The notes: generated by a model from the letters alone, not told the origin. A stretch of 64,000 nt of DNA from Hydrogenophaga sp. (GCF_018780385.1 NZ_JADMJO010000003.1:496001-560000), one strand, 5' to 3'; positions 36,778 to 45,791 are shown, numbered from the stretch's first letter. Translations and numbers: made by a program.

Positions 36778-39551
36778 ACCCGACCACCACCCGCTCAACC
36801 TGCCCCTACTGCGGCGTGGGCTGCGGGGTGCTGATCGACAGTGTGGGCAGCCAGATCACCGACGTGCGCGGCGATCCCGATCACCCGGCCAACTTCGGCA
36901 AGCTCTGCACCAAGGGCCAGACGCTGCACCTCACCGCGTCGCCCGCGATCGCGCTGCAGACACGGCTGCTGCAACCCATGCAGCGCCTGCAACGCGGCGC
37001 ACCCGCGCAGCCCCTGGCCTGGGACGCCGCGCTCGACCTCGCCACCGAGCGCTTTGCGTCGGTCATCGAAAGCCATGGCCCCGATGCGGTGGGCTTCTAC
37101 ATCAGCGGCCAGTTGCTCACCGAGGACTACTACGTCTTCAACAAACTGGCCAAGGGCCTGATCGGCACCAACAACGTCGACACCAACTCACGCCTGTGCA
37201 TGAGCAGTGCGGTGGCCGGCTACAAGCTCACGCTGGGCGCCGACGCGCCGCCTGCCTGCTACGACGACGTGAACCACGCCAGTTGCCTGTTCATCGTCGG
37301 CAGCAACGCGGCCTTTGCGCACCCGGTGCTGTTCCGCCGCATCGAAGAAGCGAAGAAGGCCAACCCGGCCATGAAGGTGATCGTGGCCGACCCGCGCCGC
37401 ACCGACACCGCCGGCTTCGCCGACCTCTACCTGCCGCTGCAACCCGGCAGCGACGTGATGCTGTTCCACGGCCTGCTGCACATCATGCTGTGGGAAGGCT
37501 GGCTGGATGCGGCCTACATCGCCGCGCACACCACCGGGTTCGATGCACTCAAGGCGCTGGTGCGCGAGTACACGCCCGAGCACGTGGCGCAGGCCTGCGG
37601 CGTGCCGAAGGAAGACCTGTTCACAGCCGCGCAATGGTTTGCGCAGTCGCCTGCCACGCTCAGTCTCTACTGCCAGGGCCTGAACCAGAGCAGCAGCGGC
37701 ACCGCGAAGAACGCCACCTTGATCAACCTGCACCTGGCCACCGGCCAGATCGGCAAGCCCGGCGCCGGCCCCTTCAGCCTGACCGGCCAGCCCAACGCCA
37801 TGGGCGGGCGCGAAGTGGGTGGCCTGGCCAACCTGCTCAGCGCCCACCGCGACCTGGCCAACCCGCAGCACCGCGCCGAAGTGGCCGCGCTCTGGGGCGT
37901 GCCCTCGGTGCCCGAGAAGCCGGGCAAGAGCGCGGTGGAGATGTTCCAGGCCGCGGCCGACGGCGAGATCAAGGCGCTGTGGATCGCCTGCACCAACCCG
38001 GCCCAGTCCATGCCCGACCAAGCCACCGTGCGCCGCGCGCTGCAGCGCGCCGAGTTCGTGGTGGTGCAGGAGGCCTATGCCACGGCCGCCACCTGCGACT
38101 TCGCCGACCTGCTGCTGCCCGCCACCACCTGGGGCGAGAAGGACGGCACCGTGACCAACAGCGAGCGCCGCATCAGCCGCGTGCGCCCGGCCGTGACCGC
38201 GCCAGGTGAGTCCCGCCACGACTGGCGCATCGTGGTCGACTTCGCGCAGCGGCTCGAAGCCCGCTTGCGGCCCAACGAGGCCACGCTGTTTCCCTACCCG
38301 TCACCCGAGCCCATCTGGAACGAACACCGCGAATCCACCCGCGGGCGCGACCTCGACATCACTGGCCTGAGCTACGCCATGCTGGAACAACAAGGCCCGC
38401 AACAATGGCCGATGCGCACCGGTGAGACCGTGGGCCGGGAACGCCTGTACGAAGACGGCATCTTCCCCACGCCCGACGGACGCGCCCGTTTTGCCGCCCT
38501 GCCCTTCGTGCCGCTGGCCGAGCCGCGCGAATCGCGCTACCCCTTCTCGCTCACCACCGGCCGCCTGCGCGACCAGTGGCACGGCATGACGCGCACCGGC
38601 ACGCTGGGCCGCCTGTTCGGCCACGTGGCCGAGCCGGCGGTACAACTCAACCCGCAAGACATGGTCCGCCGCGGCTTGAAAGAAGGCGATCTGGTGCACG
38701 TGACCAGCAAGCGCGGATCCATCCTGGTGCCGTTGCACGGCTCGGCCGACATCGGCCTGTCGCAGGCTTTCATCGCCATGCACTGGGGCGCCGAATACCT
38801 CAGTGGTCTCAGCAGCACCGGCACGGCGCTGGCGGGCGTGAACGCGCTCACCACCTCGGCCTACTGCCCCTCGTCCAAGCAGCCTGAGCTCAAGCACGCG
38901 GCGGTGAAAGTGCTCAAGGCCGAGCTGCCCTGGACACTGCTGGCCATGGCCTGGCTGCCCGAGGCCGGCGCTTTAAGCGCCCTGCAAGGCCTGCGCGAAC
39001 TCATGGCGCAGTTTCCGTTTGCCTCGTGCGTGCCGTTCGGCAGAGACCGCACCGGTGTGCTGTTCCGCGCGGCTGCGCACGATGCGCCCGACACAGCCCT
39101 CATGGAGCGCATCGAGGATCTGCTGGGCCTGAACACACCGGATGCCCTGCGCTACGCCGACAAGCGCCTGGGCCAACGCCGCGCCGCACGGCTGGTGCGG
39201 GTGGGTGAGGTCACGCAGCTCGACGGTTTCATGCTCGCTGGCGACACGCGCGCCGAGGCCTGGCTCAAGCCGCTGCTGCAGGACGAACTGCCCGCCGACG
39301 CCTACGGTCGCCGCCTGCTGATGCCGGGTGCCAAGCCGCCGGTGGCCATCGAGGCCAAAGGCCGGCAGATCTGCACTTGTTTCAACGTGACCGACCTGGC
39401 CATCACCGAGCGGCTCACCACCTGCGAGGGCAGCGAGGACGAGCGCCTGGCCACCCTGCAGGCCAGCCTGCGTTGCGGGACCAACTGCGGCTCCTGCGTG
39501 CCCGAACTCAAACGCCTCGTGCGCGCCACCCCGGCGTTGCTGGCCGCCTGA
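36774..39551 (+). CDS. nasA: Assimilatory nitrate reductase catalytic subunit
   Basis: 925-aa molybdenum bis-MGD enzyme reducing nitrate to nitrite in the cytoplasm. The N-terminal [4Fe-4S] motif CPYCGVGCGVLI is at residues 10-21, with a further ligand in KLCTKG. A C-terminal BFD-like [2Fe-2S] domain (CTCFNVTD ... RCGTNCGSC) is present, as in Klebsiella NasA. The track begins at 36318 inside the preceding genes; ATG 36774 overlaps nirD. It needs molybdenum cofactor; mog lies 10 kb downstream. No separate electron-transfer subunit gene (NasB type) is seen in the window. Confidence 0.95.
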   Translation: MNPTTTRSTCPYCGVGCGVLIDSVGSQITDVRGDPDHPANFGKLCTKGQTLHLTASPAIALQTRLLQPMQRLQRGAPAQPLAWDAALDLATERFASVIESHGPDAVGFYISGQLLTEDYYVFNKLAKGLIGTNNVDTNSRLCMSSAVAGYKLTLGADAPPACYDDVNHASCLFIVGSNAAFAHPVLFRRIEEAKKANPAMKVIVADPRRTDTAGFADLYLPLQPGSDVMLFHGLLHIMLWEGWLDAAYIAAHTTGFDALKALVREYTPEHVAQACGVPKEDLFTAAQWFAQSPATLSLYCQGLNQSSSGTAKNATLINLHLATGQIGKPGAGPFSLTGQPNAMGGREVGGLANLLSAHRDLANPQHRAEVAALWGVPSVPEKPGKSAVEMFQAAADGEIKALWIACTNPAQSMPDQATVRRALQRAEFVVVQEAYATAATCDFADLLLPATTWGEKDGTVTNSERRISRVRPAVTAPGESRHDWRIVVDFAQRLEARLRPNEATLFPYPSPEPIWNEHRESTRGRDLDITGLSYAMLEQQGPQQWPMRTGETVGRERLYEDGIFPTPDGRARFAALPFVPLAEPRESRYPFSLTTGRLRDQWHGMTRTGTLGRLFGHVAEPAVQLNPQDMVRRGLKEGDLVHVTSKRGSILVPLHGSADIGLSQAFIAMHWGAEYLSGLSSTGTALAGVNALTTSAYCPSSKQPELKHAAVKVLKAELPWTLLAMAWLPEAGALSALQGLRELMAQFPFASCVPFGRDRTGVLFRAAAHDAPDTALMERIEDLLGLNTPDALRYADKRLGQRRAARLVRVGEVTQLDGFMLAGDTRAEAWLKPLLQDELPADAYGRRLLMPGAKPPVAIEAKGRQICTCFNVTDLAITERLTTCEGSEDERLATLQASLRCGTNCGSCVPELKRLVRATPALLAA

Positions 39552-39608
39552 ACCCTCGCTTTGGCCATATAACGCCGAGTCATCAAACTTGCCGGACAAT
39601 CGCGCGCC

Positions 39609-40538
39609 ATGGGGATCAGCCAATACATCAAGGAAATCGGCCGCGGCAAGGACGGTGCGCGTTCGCTCACGCGCGTCCAGGCCACGGACCTGCTCGGCCA
39701 GGTGCTCGACGGCACGGTGACCGATCTGGAGGTCGGTGGTTTCTGCCTGGCCATGCGCATCAAGGGCGAAACCGCGGACGAGATGGCCGGCTTCCTGGAT
39801 GCGACGCACGCCCGTCTGCACAAGCTGCCCGACAACGACCACACCACCGTGGTGCTGCCCAGCTACAACGGTGCACGCAAGCTGCCGGTGCTCACGCCGC
39901 TGCTGGCCTTGCTGCTGGCGCGCCGCGGCGCGGCGGTGCTGGTGCACGGCACGGCCACCGAAGACAAGCGTGTGTTCGCGGCCAGCGTGTTCGCCGAACT
40001 GGGCGTGTTGCCTGCCACCCGCATGACTGCACTCGCGACTGGCGAAGTGGCCTTCGTGCCCACCGAGGTGCTGTCCCCCGGCCTCAAGCGCCTGCTCGAC
40101 GTGCGCCGCGCGGTCGGCCTGCGCAACCCGGCGCACAGCCTGGTCAAGCTCATGAATCCGTGCGAAGGCAAAGCCTTCATCGTGGGCAGCTACACCCACC
40201 CCGAATACGCCAGCTCCATGGCCGCCACCTGGGCCCTCACCGGCGCGCACGCCCTGCTGCTGCGCGGCACCGAAGGTGAACCGGTGGCCGATGCACGTCG
40301 CACACCGCGCATGGAAATCTTTCAAGATGGCGAACGCACCGAGGTGCAGCCGCAACAAGACGGACCGCTGGCGAAGCTGCCTTCGCTGCCTCCAGTGGAC
40401 GCATCGAACACAGCGCATTACATCCGCGCCGTGCTCAACGGTTCGTTACCAATTCCCACACCGATCGCATTGCAGGTGGAACACATCTTGCGAGCGGTTC
40501 AACACCATGATTCCCCAGCCCATGCACACGCCATCTGA
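39609..40538 (+). CDS. ybiB: DNA-binding protein YbiB (TrpD2 family)
   Basis: 309-aa homolog of anthranilate phosphoribosyltransferase (glycosyltransferase family 3 fold). The start MGISQYIKEIGRGKDGARSLTRVQA and the segment LVHGTATEDKRVFAASVF match YbiB/TrpD2, which in E. coli binds nucleic acid rather than making tryptophan. It is 57 bases after nasA and overlaps cobA at its 3' end. Its link to nitrate assimilation is unclear, but the overlap implies coexpression with cobA. Confidence 0.85.
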   Translation: MGISQYIKEIGRGKDGARSLTRVQATDLLGQVLDGTVTDLEVGGFCLAMRIKGETADEMAGFLDATHARLHKLPDNDHTTVVLPSYNGARKLPVLTPLLALLLARRGAAVLVHGTATEDKRVFAASVFAELGVLPATRMTALATGEVAFVPTEVLSPGLKRLLDVRRAVGLRNPAHSLVKLMNPCEGKAFIVGSYTHPEYASSMAATWALTGAHALLLRGTEGEPVADARRTPRMEIFQDGERTEVQPQQDGPLAKLPSLPPVDASNTAHYIRAVLNGSLPIPTPIALQVEHILRAVQHHDSPAHAHAI

Positions 40539-41307
40539 GTTCCTGCCCGGCACCGTCGCACTCGTGGGCGCGGGCCCGGGAGACCCGGAGTTGCTCACGC
40601 TCAAAGCCGTCAAGGCGATCAGCGCGGCCACCGTGCTGCTGGTCGACGATCTGGTGAGCGATGCGGTGCTGGCCCACGCTCGCCCCAGTGCGCGCATCGT
40701 GCACGTGGGCAAGCGCGGTGGCTGCAAGAGCACGCCACAGGCCTTCATCGAAAAGCTCATGGTCATGGCCGCGAGCGAGGGCGAGGTGGTGGTGCGTCTC
40801 AAAGGGGGCGACCCGTTCATCTTCGGGCGCGGTGGTGAAGAGGTGGAGCACCTGCGCGCTGCCGGCATCGAGGTGCAGGTCATCAACGGCATCACGGCGG
40901 GCCTGGCCGGTCTCACCTCATTGGGTGTGCCGCTCACCCACCGCGAGCATGCCCACGGCGTGGTGTTCGTCACCGGCCATGCCAAGCCCGGCGACAAAGG
41001 CACCGACTGGCCTGCCCTGGCCGCCACCGCGCGCGACGCCAAGCTCACGCTGGTGATCTACATGGGTGTGAGCGGCTCGGAGCAGATCCAGACCGAGCTG
41101 CTCACCGGTCTGCCGGCCCACACGCCGGTGGCCGTGATCCAGCACGCCAGCCTGCCCCAGCAACGGCACGCCGTCACCACGCTGGGGCAATTGCGCGCCA
41201 CCATCGAGCGCGAGGGACTGGGCAGCCCGGCCGTGATCGTGGTGGGCGATGTGGTCAGCGGAATCGCCGCACTCGACATGCCCCATCAGGTCGTTCGCAC
41301 CGCCTGA
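40507..41307 (+). CDS. cobA: Uroporphyrinogen-III C-methyltransferase
   Basis: 266-aa SAM-dependent methyltransferase making precorrin-2, the first step to sirohaem. The motifs VALVGAGPGDPELLTLKAV and VVRLKGGDPFIFGRGGEEVEHL are diagnostic. It lacks the CysG oxidase/chelatase domain, so later sirohaem steps are encoded elsewhere. Its position after nirB/nasA fits supply of sirohaem to NirB. ATG 40507 overlaps ybiB by 32 bases; ATG 40522 is an alternative. Confidence 0.93.
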   Translation: MIPQPMHTPSEFLPGTVALVGAGPGDPELLTLKAVKAISAATVLLVDDLVSDAVLAHARPSARIVHVGKRGGCKSTPQAFIEKLMVMAASEGEVVVRLKGGDPFIFGRGGEEVEHLRAAGIEVQVINGITAGLAGLTSLGVPLTHREHAHGVVFVTGHAKPGDKGTDWPALAATARDAKLTLVIYMGVSGSEQIQTELLTGLPAHTPVAVIQHASLPQQRHAVTTLGQLRATIEREGLGSPAVIVVGDVVSGIAALDMPHQVVRTA

Positions 41308-41391
41308 TTCCGCGCTCTCGCGCACCGCGCTGCGGGGCAGGCTGAGCGAGCCACGTTGGTGCGCACGACGTCGGCAGCCCACGAACTGCGG

Positions 41392-41406
41392 TGGCCCGGC
41401 GATTGC
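41392..41406 (+). promoter_or_regulatory. Possible sigma-54 promoter of the mini-chemoreceptor gene
   Basis: TGGCCC-GGCGA-TTGC keeps GG/GC spacing with one deviation in the -24 half. The predicted start, 41418, is one base before ATG 41419, so the mRNA would be leaderless; this may equally be a chance match. Confidence 0.3.
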
Positions 41407-41418
41407 TTGGTGTCCTGC

Positions 41419-42105
41419 ATGACATCACTCACCGCTCACTCCACCGCCCTCCATCGCAATGACACACCGGCCCACATCGCGGGTCTCTCGCTGGTCAACC
41501 TCGCGGCGCGTCAGCGCATGCTGTCGCAACGCATGATCCTGCAGACCGTGCTGGCCGCTCACGGTGACACCGGGCGGCTAGCGGCCGCGCAACGCAGCTT
41601 GCAGATGTTCACCGAAAGCCAGCAGCACCTGCTGACCACCGCCGCGCACCTGGAGCCCGCCAGCGCCCGCAAGATCACCGACACCTACCAGGGCACGCGC
41701 GGCGTCGGCACCGTGGTGCAGGCATTCATGCAGCTCGTGCGCAGCGCACTCGATCAGATCGAAGCCGCCAGTCCGCGCGCGAGTGCGTCAGCTGCCGAGC
41801 TGGTTGGCCACACCGACCGAATCCTCGAAGCCCTCAACACTGCCACCACCGCCTTCGACGATGTCGCCAGGCTGCGCTCCGACGCCATGATGAAAGAGCT
41901 GGCAGGCATCGTCGACGACATCCAGAGCGTGGCCAAGGAAGCCAAGGTGGTGAGCTTCAACGCGCAAGTGATGGCCGCGCGGGCCGGACAGCACGGCCGT
42001 GAATTCGCGGTGGTCGCCAATGTCCTGTCGGACATCACCGGCGAAATCGACAGGCTCACCAGAAAGGCCGCGGTGCTCGCGGAGCGAAGCAGAAGCAACG
42101 GCTGA
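41419..42105 (+). CDS. Soluble mini-chemoreceptor: PilJ-N module plus MCP signalling tip
   Basis: 228 aa with no membrane helix. Residues about 20-120 carry a PilJ-N module (LVNLAARQRMLSQRMILQ at 25-42). Residues about 165-215 resemble the hairpin tip of methyl-accepting proteins (AKVVSFNAQVMAARAGQHG, then FAVVANVLSDITGEIDRL), but the normally long coiled coils with methylation helices are missing. The ATG at 41419 was chosen; the track start is a TTG 63 bases upstream. It follows cobA by 111 bases. It may signal nitrate to a Che-like pathway or simply be a scaffold; the function is unknown. Confidence 0.78.
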   Translation: MTSLTAHSTALHRNDTPAHIAGLSLVNLAARQRMLSQRMILQTVLAAHGDTGRLAAAQRSLQMFTESQQHLLTTAAHLEPASARKITDTYQGTRGVGTVVQAFMQLVRSALDQIEAASPRASASAAELVGHTDRILEALNTATTAFDDVARLRSDAMMKELAGIVDDIQSVAKEAKVVSFNAQVMAARAGQHGREFAVVANVLSDITGEIDRLTRKAAVLAERSRSNG

Positions 42106-42131
42106 ACGGCGCTGCGCCTACACTGCGCGCC

Positions 42132-43343
42132 ATGCAAAACTTCGACGCCATCGTCATCGGCGCTGGCGCCGCCGGCCTCTTCTGCGCTGGCATCGCCGGC
42201 CAACGCGGCCTGCGTGTGCTGCTGCTCGACCACAGCGACAAGGTGGCCGAGAAGATCCGCATCTCGGGAGGCAGCCGCGCCAACTTCACCAACCGCGATC
42301 TCGACCCCCACGCACCGCACAAGCACTTCATCAGCGGCAACCCCAACTTCTGCCGCTCCGCGCTCTCGCGCTACACGCCGACGGATTTCATCGAGCTCCT
42401 GCAGCGCCATGGCATTGCCTTTCACGAAAAGCACAAGGGCCAGCTGTTCTGCGATCGCTCGGCGGAAGACCTGATCCAGATGCTGCTGCGCGAGTGCGAT
42501 GCCGGCGGCGTGCAGCGCTGGCAGCCGTGCGGCGTGAAGGCCATCCGGGTGGATGGCGACGGGGTGTACGAACTCGACACCGACCGCGGCCCGGTGCGCA
42601 GCCCTGCGGTGGTGGTCGCCACCGGGGGCCTGTCCATCCCCAAGATCGGTGCCACCGACTTCGGCTACCGCGTGGCCAGGCAGTTCGGCCTGCGCATGGT
42701 CGAGCCCCGCCCGGGCCTCGTGCCCATGACCTTCGACGGCGAGGGCTGGGCGCCCTATGCCGGGCTGTCCGGGCTGGCGCTGCCGGTGCGCATCGAAACC
42801 GGCGACAAGAAGGCTCGCATGGCGTTCAACGAAGACCTGCTCTTCACCCACCGCGGCCTATCCGGCCCGGCCGTCCTGCAGATCTCCAGCTACTGGCACG
42901 ACAACACCCCGATCCGCCTCAACCTGGCGCCCGAGGTCGATCTGCCGGCCGCGCTCGCACGCGCCAAGGCCACCTCGCGCAAGCTGATCACCAACGAGCT
43001 CGCCAGCCTGGTGCCCAGCCGCCTGGCCGACGCCTGGGTGCAGCAGGACGCCGACTGGCAACGCCCCGTGGCCGAGGCGTCCGACAAGGCGCTGGCCCGG
43101 CTGGCCGAGCGCCTGTCGCGCTGGGACATCACCCCCACCGGCACCGAGGGCTACAAGAAGGCCGAGGTGACACTGGGGGGCGTGGACACGCGCGAGCTGT
43201 CGTCACAAAGCCTGGAATCGAAGCAGCCGGGGCTGTATTTCATTGGCGAAGTGGTGGACGTGACCGGTTGGCTGGGCGGCTACAACTTCCAGTGGGCCTG
43301 GGCCAGCGCGCACGCGTGTGCGCTGGCTCTGCCAAGCCCCTAG
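42132..43343 (+). CDS. FAD-dependent oxidoreductase, YhiN/HI0933 family
   Basis: 403-aa flavoprotein. The N-terminal dinucleotide motif IVIGAGAAGLFCAGIAG binds FAD, followed by the family motif KIRISGGSRANFTN, and the C-terminal GEVVDVTGWLGGYNFQWAWASA completes the FAD site. The family (BaiN-like) is widespread and its substrate is uncertain. It converges with and overlaps the ArsR-type gene by four bases at their stops. Confidence 0.9.
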   Translation: MQNFDAIVIGAGAAGLFCAGIAGQRGLRVLLLDHSDKVAEKIRISGGSRANFTNRDLDPHAPHKHFISGNPNFCRSALSRYTPTDFIELLQRHGIAFHEKHKGQLFCDRSAEDLIQMLLRECDAGGVQRWQPCGVKAIRVDGDGVYELDTDRGPVRSPAVVVATGGLSIPKIGATDFGYRVARQFGLRMVEPRPGLVPMTFDGEGWAPYAGLSGLALPVRIETGDKKARMAFNEDLLFTHRGLSGPAVLQISSYWHDNTPIRLNLAPEVDLPAALARAKATSRKLITNELASLVPSRLADAWVQQDADWQRPVAEASDKALARLAERLSRWDITPTGTEGYKKAEVTLGGVDTRELSSQSLESKQPGLYFIGEVVDVTGWLGGYNFQWAWASAHACALALPSP

Positions 43344-44071
43344 CCACCCACGAGGTCGCGCCAGCGTGCAGTGCCCAGCCAGTCGCGCAGTGCCAGGGCA
43401 CCCGGCGGCGTGATGGTGAGGGCGCGTGTACCCTGGCCGCGCAAAAGCCAACCCTGCTCCAGGCAGTGGTGGCAGATCAGCGCTCCCAGCCGGCCGGCCA
43501 GGTGCATGCGCCGCTCGCTCCAGTCCAGACACGGGCGGCAGTGAGGACGCCCGCTCGCGCGACCCGCCACCGCTGCATCGGCATCCAGCCCCAGGCCCCG
43601 CAAAACATCCGCGACGCGGTCGGTCACATGGCCCGCGCCGGCTTCGTCGTCAAACACCACAGCCCCCGACACCACCAGATGATCCGCAATGGCCACACCG
43701 AGGCGACCAGCCAGGTGGTCGTAACAGGTGCGGGCGGCGCGCAGCGCGGCATCGCGCGGGCCCACGACCACACGCCGCGGCGCCAGCGGCGCCTGGGGTG
43801 ACACCGCCAGCTGCATCAAGCCTTCGAGCACGCGCGCCACCTCGGGCGAGGCCAGGCGGTGGTATCGGTGGCGCCCTTGGCGCTCCACGCGCAGCAGCGC
43901 GGCTTCCACCAGCAGGCCCAGGTGGCGGCTGGCGGTGGCGGGCGTGACGCGGGCCGCATCGGCGAGTTCGCGTGCGGTCAGCGCGCGCCCGTCCATCAAA
44001 GCCAGCAGCATGGCCGTGCGGGCGGGCTCACCGACAAGCGCGGCCACGTGTGCGATGCGGTTGGTGTTCAT
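43340..44071 (-). CDS. ArsR-family winged-helix regulator
   Basis: 243 aa. Residues about 10-85 form the wHTH ([39 protein letters not shown]). The C-terminal half has the motif [17 protein letters not shown] and [10 protein letters not shown], cysteine pairs that could bind metal or sense redox (inference). ATG 44071 is the start; the track extends past it. It is divergent from the NIPSNAP/ABM pair with a palindromic site in between, suggesting autoregulation and control of that pair. Confidence 0.88.
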   Translation of the reverse strand: MNTNRIAHVAALVGEPARTAMLLALMDGRALTARELADAARVTPATASRHLGLLVEAALLRVERQGRHRYHRLASPEVARVLEGLMQLAVSPQAPLAPRRVVVGPRDAALRAARTCYDHLAGRLGVAIADHLVVSGAVVFDDEAGAGHVTDRVADVLRGLGLDADAAVAGRASGRPHCRPCLDWSERRMHLAGRLGALICHHCLEQGWLLRGQGTRALTITPPGALALRDWLGTARWRDLVGG

Positions 44072-44100
44072 GCGGCGAGTGTGCGGCAAACGCCCTTCAA

Positions 44101-44126
44101 CATGCTTCGCTCCACAGCGAAGCATG
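44101..44126. promoter_or_regulatory. Palindromic operator between the ArsR-type gene and the NIPSNAP gene
   Basis: CATGCTTCGCT and AGCGAAGCATG form perfect 11-bp arms around CCAC. It lies 30 bases before the regulator ATG and 52 before the NIPSNAP ATG, where a repressor dimer would block both promoters. Confidence 0.65.
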
Positions 44127-44178
44127 CATGAGCACAAGCGCGGCAGCATGGCGGCTTCCAACCCATCAAAGACCTCGC

Positions 44179-44511
44179 ATGACCATCACCTGCTTCATCC
44201 GCTACCAGCTCGATCCCTTCCAGGTCGAGGCCTTCCGCACCTACGCCGAAAACTGGGGCCGCATCATCCCGCGTTGTGGCGGGCACCTGGTGGGCTACTT
44301 CCTGCCCAGCGAAGGCACCAACGACGAAGCCTGGGGACTGATCGGCTTCGACAGCCTGGCCGCCTACGAGGCCTACCGCGCACGCCTGCGCGCCGACGAC
44401 GAGGGACGGGCGAACTTCGAGATGGCGCGCCAGCGGCGCTTCATCCTGCGCGAGGAACGCACCTTCACCGAGCTGGTGGCGGGCACATATGACCGCAAGG
44501 CGGCGTCATGA
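44179..44511 (+). CDS. NIPSNAP-family protein
   Basis: 110-aa alpha/beta-barrel protein of the NIPSNAP type. It starts [41 protein letters not shown] and contains [22 protein letters not shown], typical of the family. ATG 44179 was chosen over the longer track frame because it removes sequence overlapping the operator. Its stop overlaps the next gene (ATGA). The biochemical role of the family is poorly known. Confidence 0.85.
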   Translation: MTITCFIRYQLDPFQVEAFRTYAENWGRIIPRCGGHLVGYFLPSEGTNDEAWGLIGFDSLAAYEAYRARLRADDEGRANFEMARQRRFILREERTFTELVAGTYDRKAAS

Positions 44512-44888
44512 TCGCCGTGATCTTCGAAGTCATCCCCAGCGAAGCCGGCAGACAGGCCTACCTGGACATGGCCGCCGCGCTGCGCGCCGAACTGGAGGGG
44601 ATAGACGGTTTCGTCTCCGTGGAGCGCTTCGAGAGCCTGAGTCAGCCCGGAAAGCTGCTTTCGTTGTCGTTCTGGCGGGACGAGGCCGCCGTCGCGCTCT
44701 GGCGCACCCTCCCATCCCATCGCCAGGCCCAGGCAGCCGGCCGTGCCGGCGTGTTCTCGGATTACCGATTGCGCGTGGCCCTGGTGCAACGCGACTACGG
44801 CCTGAACGCGCGAGAACAGGCACCAACCGATGCCCGGGCCTTTCACACCAGGACCGCTGGCTTGCCCGAGGTACCGAAGTGGCTATAA
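44508..44888 (+). CDS. Antibiotic biosynthesis monooxygenase (ABM)-type protein
   Basis: 126-aa dimeric ferredoxin-like fold protein of the ABM superfamily: [43 protein letters not shown] and [17 protein letters not shown] are typical. Members include cofactor-free monooxygenases and haem-degrading enzymes; the substrate here cannot be named. It is coupled to the NIPSNAP gene. The rpsU promoter overlaps its 3' end. Confidence 0.82.
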   Translation: MIAVIFEVIPSEAGRQAYLDMAAALRAELEGIDGFVSVERFESLSQPGKLLSLSFWRDEAAVALWRTLPSHRQAQAAGRAGVFSDYRLRVALVQRDYGLNAREQAPTDARAFHTRTAGLPEVPKWL

Positions 44889-44889
44889 T
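44862..44889 (+). promoter_or_regulatory. Sigma-70-type promoter of rpsU
   Basis: TTGCCC, 16-bp spacer, TATAAT. It lies at the 3' end of the ABM gene and would give an rpsU leader of about 120 nt. Confidence 0.6.
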
Positions 44890-45015
44890 CCAAGGCTTTG
44901 CTGGCAAATACCCGTCTGCCAATACTAGTTAACGACGGGACATTTTGCGGAAACGACGCTTGGGCCCGATCTTCCCGAACATCCTCTTTCCGCGCATTCT
45001 GGACATCTCTCGCCC

Positions 45016-45228
45016 ATGACGACCATCCGTGTAAAAGACAACGAACCCTTTGACGTCGCCCTGCGCCGTTTCAAGCGCACCATCGAAAAGCTCGGTTTGC
45101 TGACCGACCTGCGCGCCCGTGAGTTCTACGAAAAGCCCACCGCCGAGCGCAAGCGCAAGAAGGCTGCCGCCGTCAAGCGCCACTACAAGCGTGTGCGCTC
45201 GATGCAGTTGCCCAAGAAGCTGTACTGA
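45016..45228 (+). CDS. rpsU: 30S ribosomal protein S21
   Basis: 70-aa basic protein. It has the family core [28 protein letters not shown] and the Lys/Arg-rich tail [17 protein letters not shown]. It is involved in anti-Shine-Dalgarno region function at initiation. It is followed by a strong terminator and then the YqeY-like gene, whose neighbourhood with rpsU is common in proteobacteria. Confidence 0.97.
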   Translation: MTTIRVKDNEPFDVALRRFKRTIEKLGLLTDLRAREFYEKPTAERKRKKAAAVKRHYKRVRSMQLPKKLY

Positions 45229-45258
45229 GCCTGTGCCGCCGGGTTCGCCCGGTTGCCC

Positions 45259-45294
45259 AAAAGCCCGCTGGAAGACGTTCAGGCGGGCTTTTTT
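45259..45294 (+). terminator. Rho-independent terminator after rpsU
   Basis: AAAGCCCGC pairs with GCGGGCTTT around a 14-base loop, followed by TTTT. It starts 31 bases after the rpsU stop. Confidence 0.9.
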
Positions 45295-45344
45295 GTTGTC
45301 TGAATTTGCCTGAACCCCCGTTTCACCGCCCACAGGAGCCCCCC

Positions 45345-45791
45345 ATGAGCCTCAAGGACCAGATCATCGAAGACATGAAAAATGCCATGCGCGCCAAGGA
45401 CAGCGAGCGCCTGGGCACCATCCGCCTGCTGACCGCAGCCATGAAGCAGAAGGAAGTGGATGACCGCGTGGAGCTCGACGACACCATGGTGGTGGCCATC
45501 GTCGACAAGCTGATCAAGCAGCGCAAGGACAGCATCGAGGCCTTCACCAAGGCCGATCGGATGGACCTGGCCGACAAGGAAAGCGCTGAATTGAAGGTGT
45601 TGCAAGCCTACCTGCCCGCACGCCTGTCGGCCGATGAAGTGACCGCCGAAGTCAAAGCCATCGTGGCCGAGCTGGGCGCCACAGGCCCTGGTGACATGGG
45701 CAAGGTCATGGGCGCGGTGAAAACACGCCTGGCCGGCAAGGCGGACATGGGCATGGTGTCGGCTGCCGTGAAGGCTGTGCTTGCGGGCTGA
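45345..45791 (+). CDS. GatB/YqeY domain protein
   Basis: 148-aa protein of the YqeY family, related to the tail domain of GatB amidotransferase. MSLKDQIIEDMKNAMRAKDSERLGTIRLL and ELGATGPGDMGKVMGAVK are characteristic. ATG 45345 follows CAGGAG. It lies next to rpsU as in many proteobacteria. A role in tRNA-dependent amidation is suggested for the family but not demonstrated by this sequence. Confidence 0.92.
   Translation: MSLKDQIIEDMKNAMRAKDSERLGTIRLLTAAMKQKEVDDRVELDDTMVVAIVDKLIKQRKDSIEAFTKADRMDLADKESAELKVLQAYLPARLSADEVTAEVKAIVAELGATGPGDMGKVMGAVKTRLAGKADMGMVSAAVKAVLAG

Noticed and set aside
44929-45333. Minus-strand ORF ending in a very basic peptide opposite rpsU
   Set aside because: It is antisense to rpsU and its terminator, has no family signature and no ribosome-binding site.
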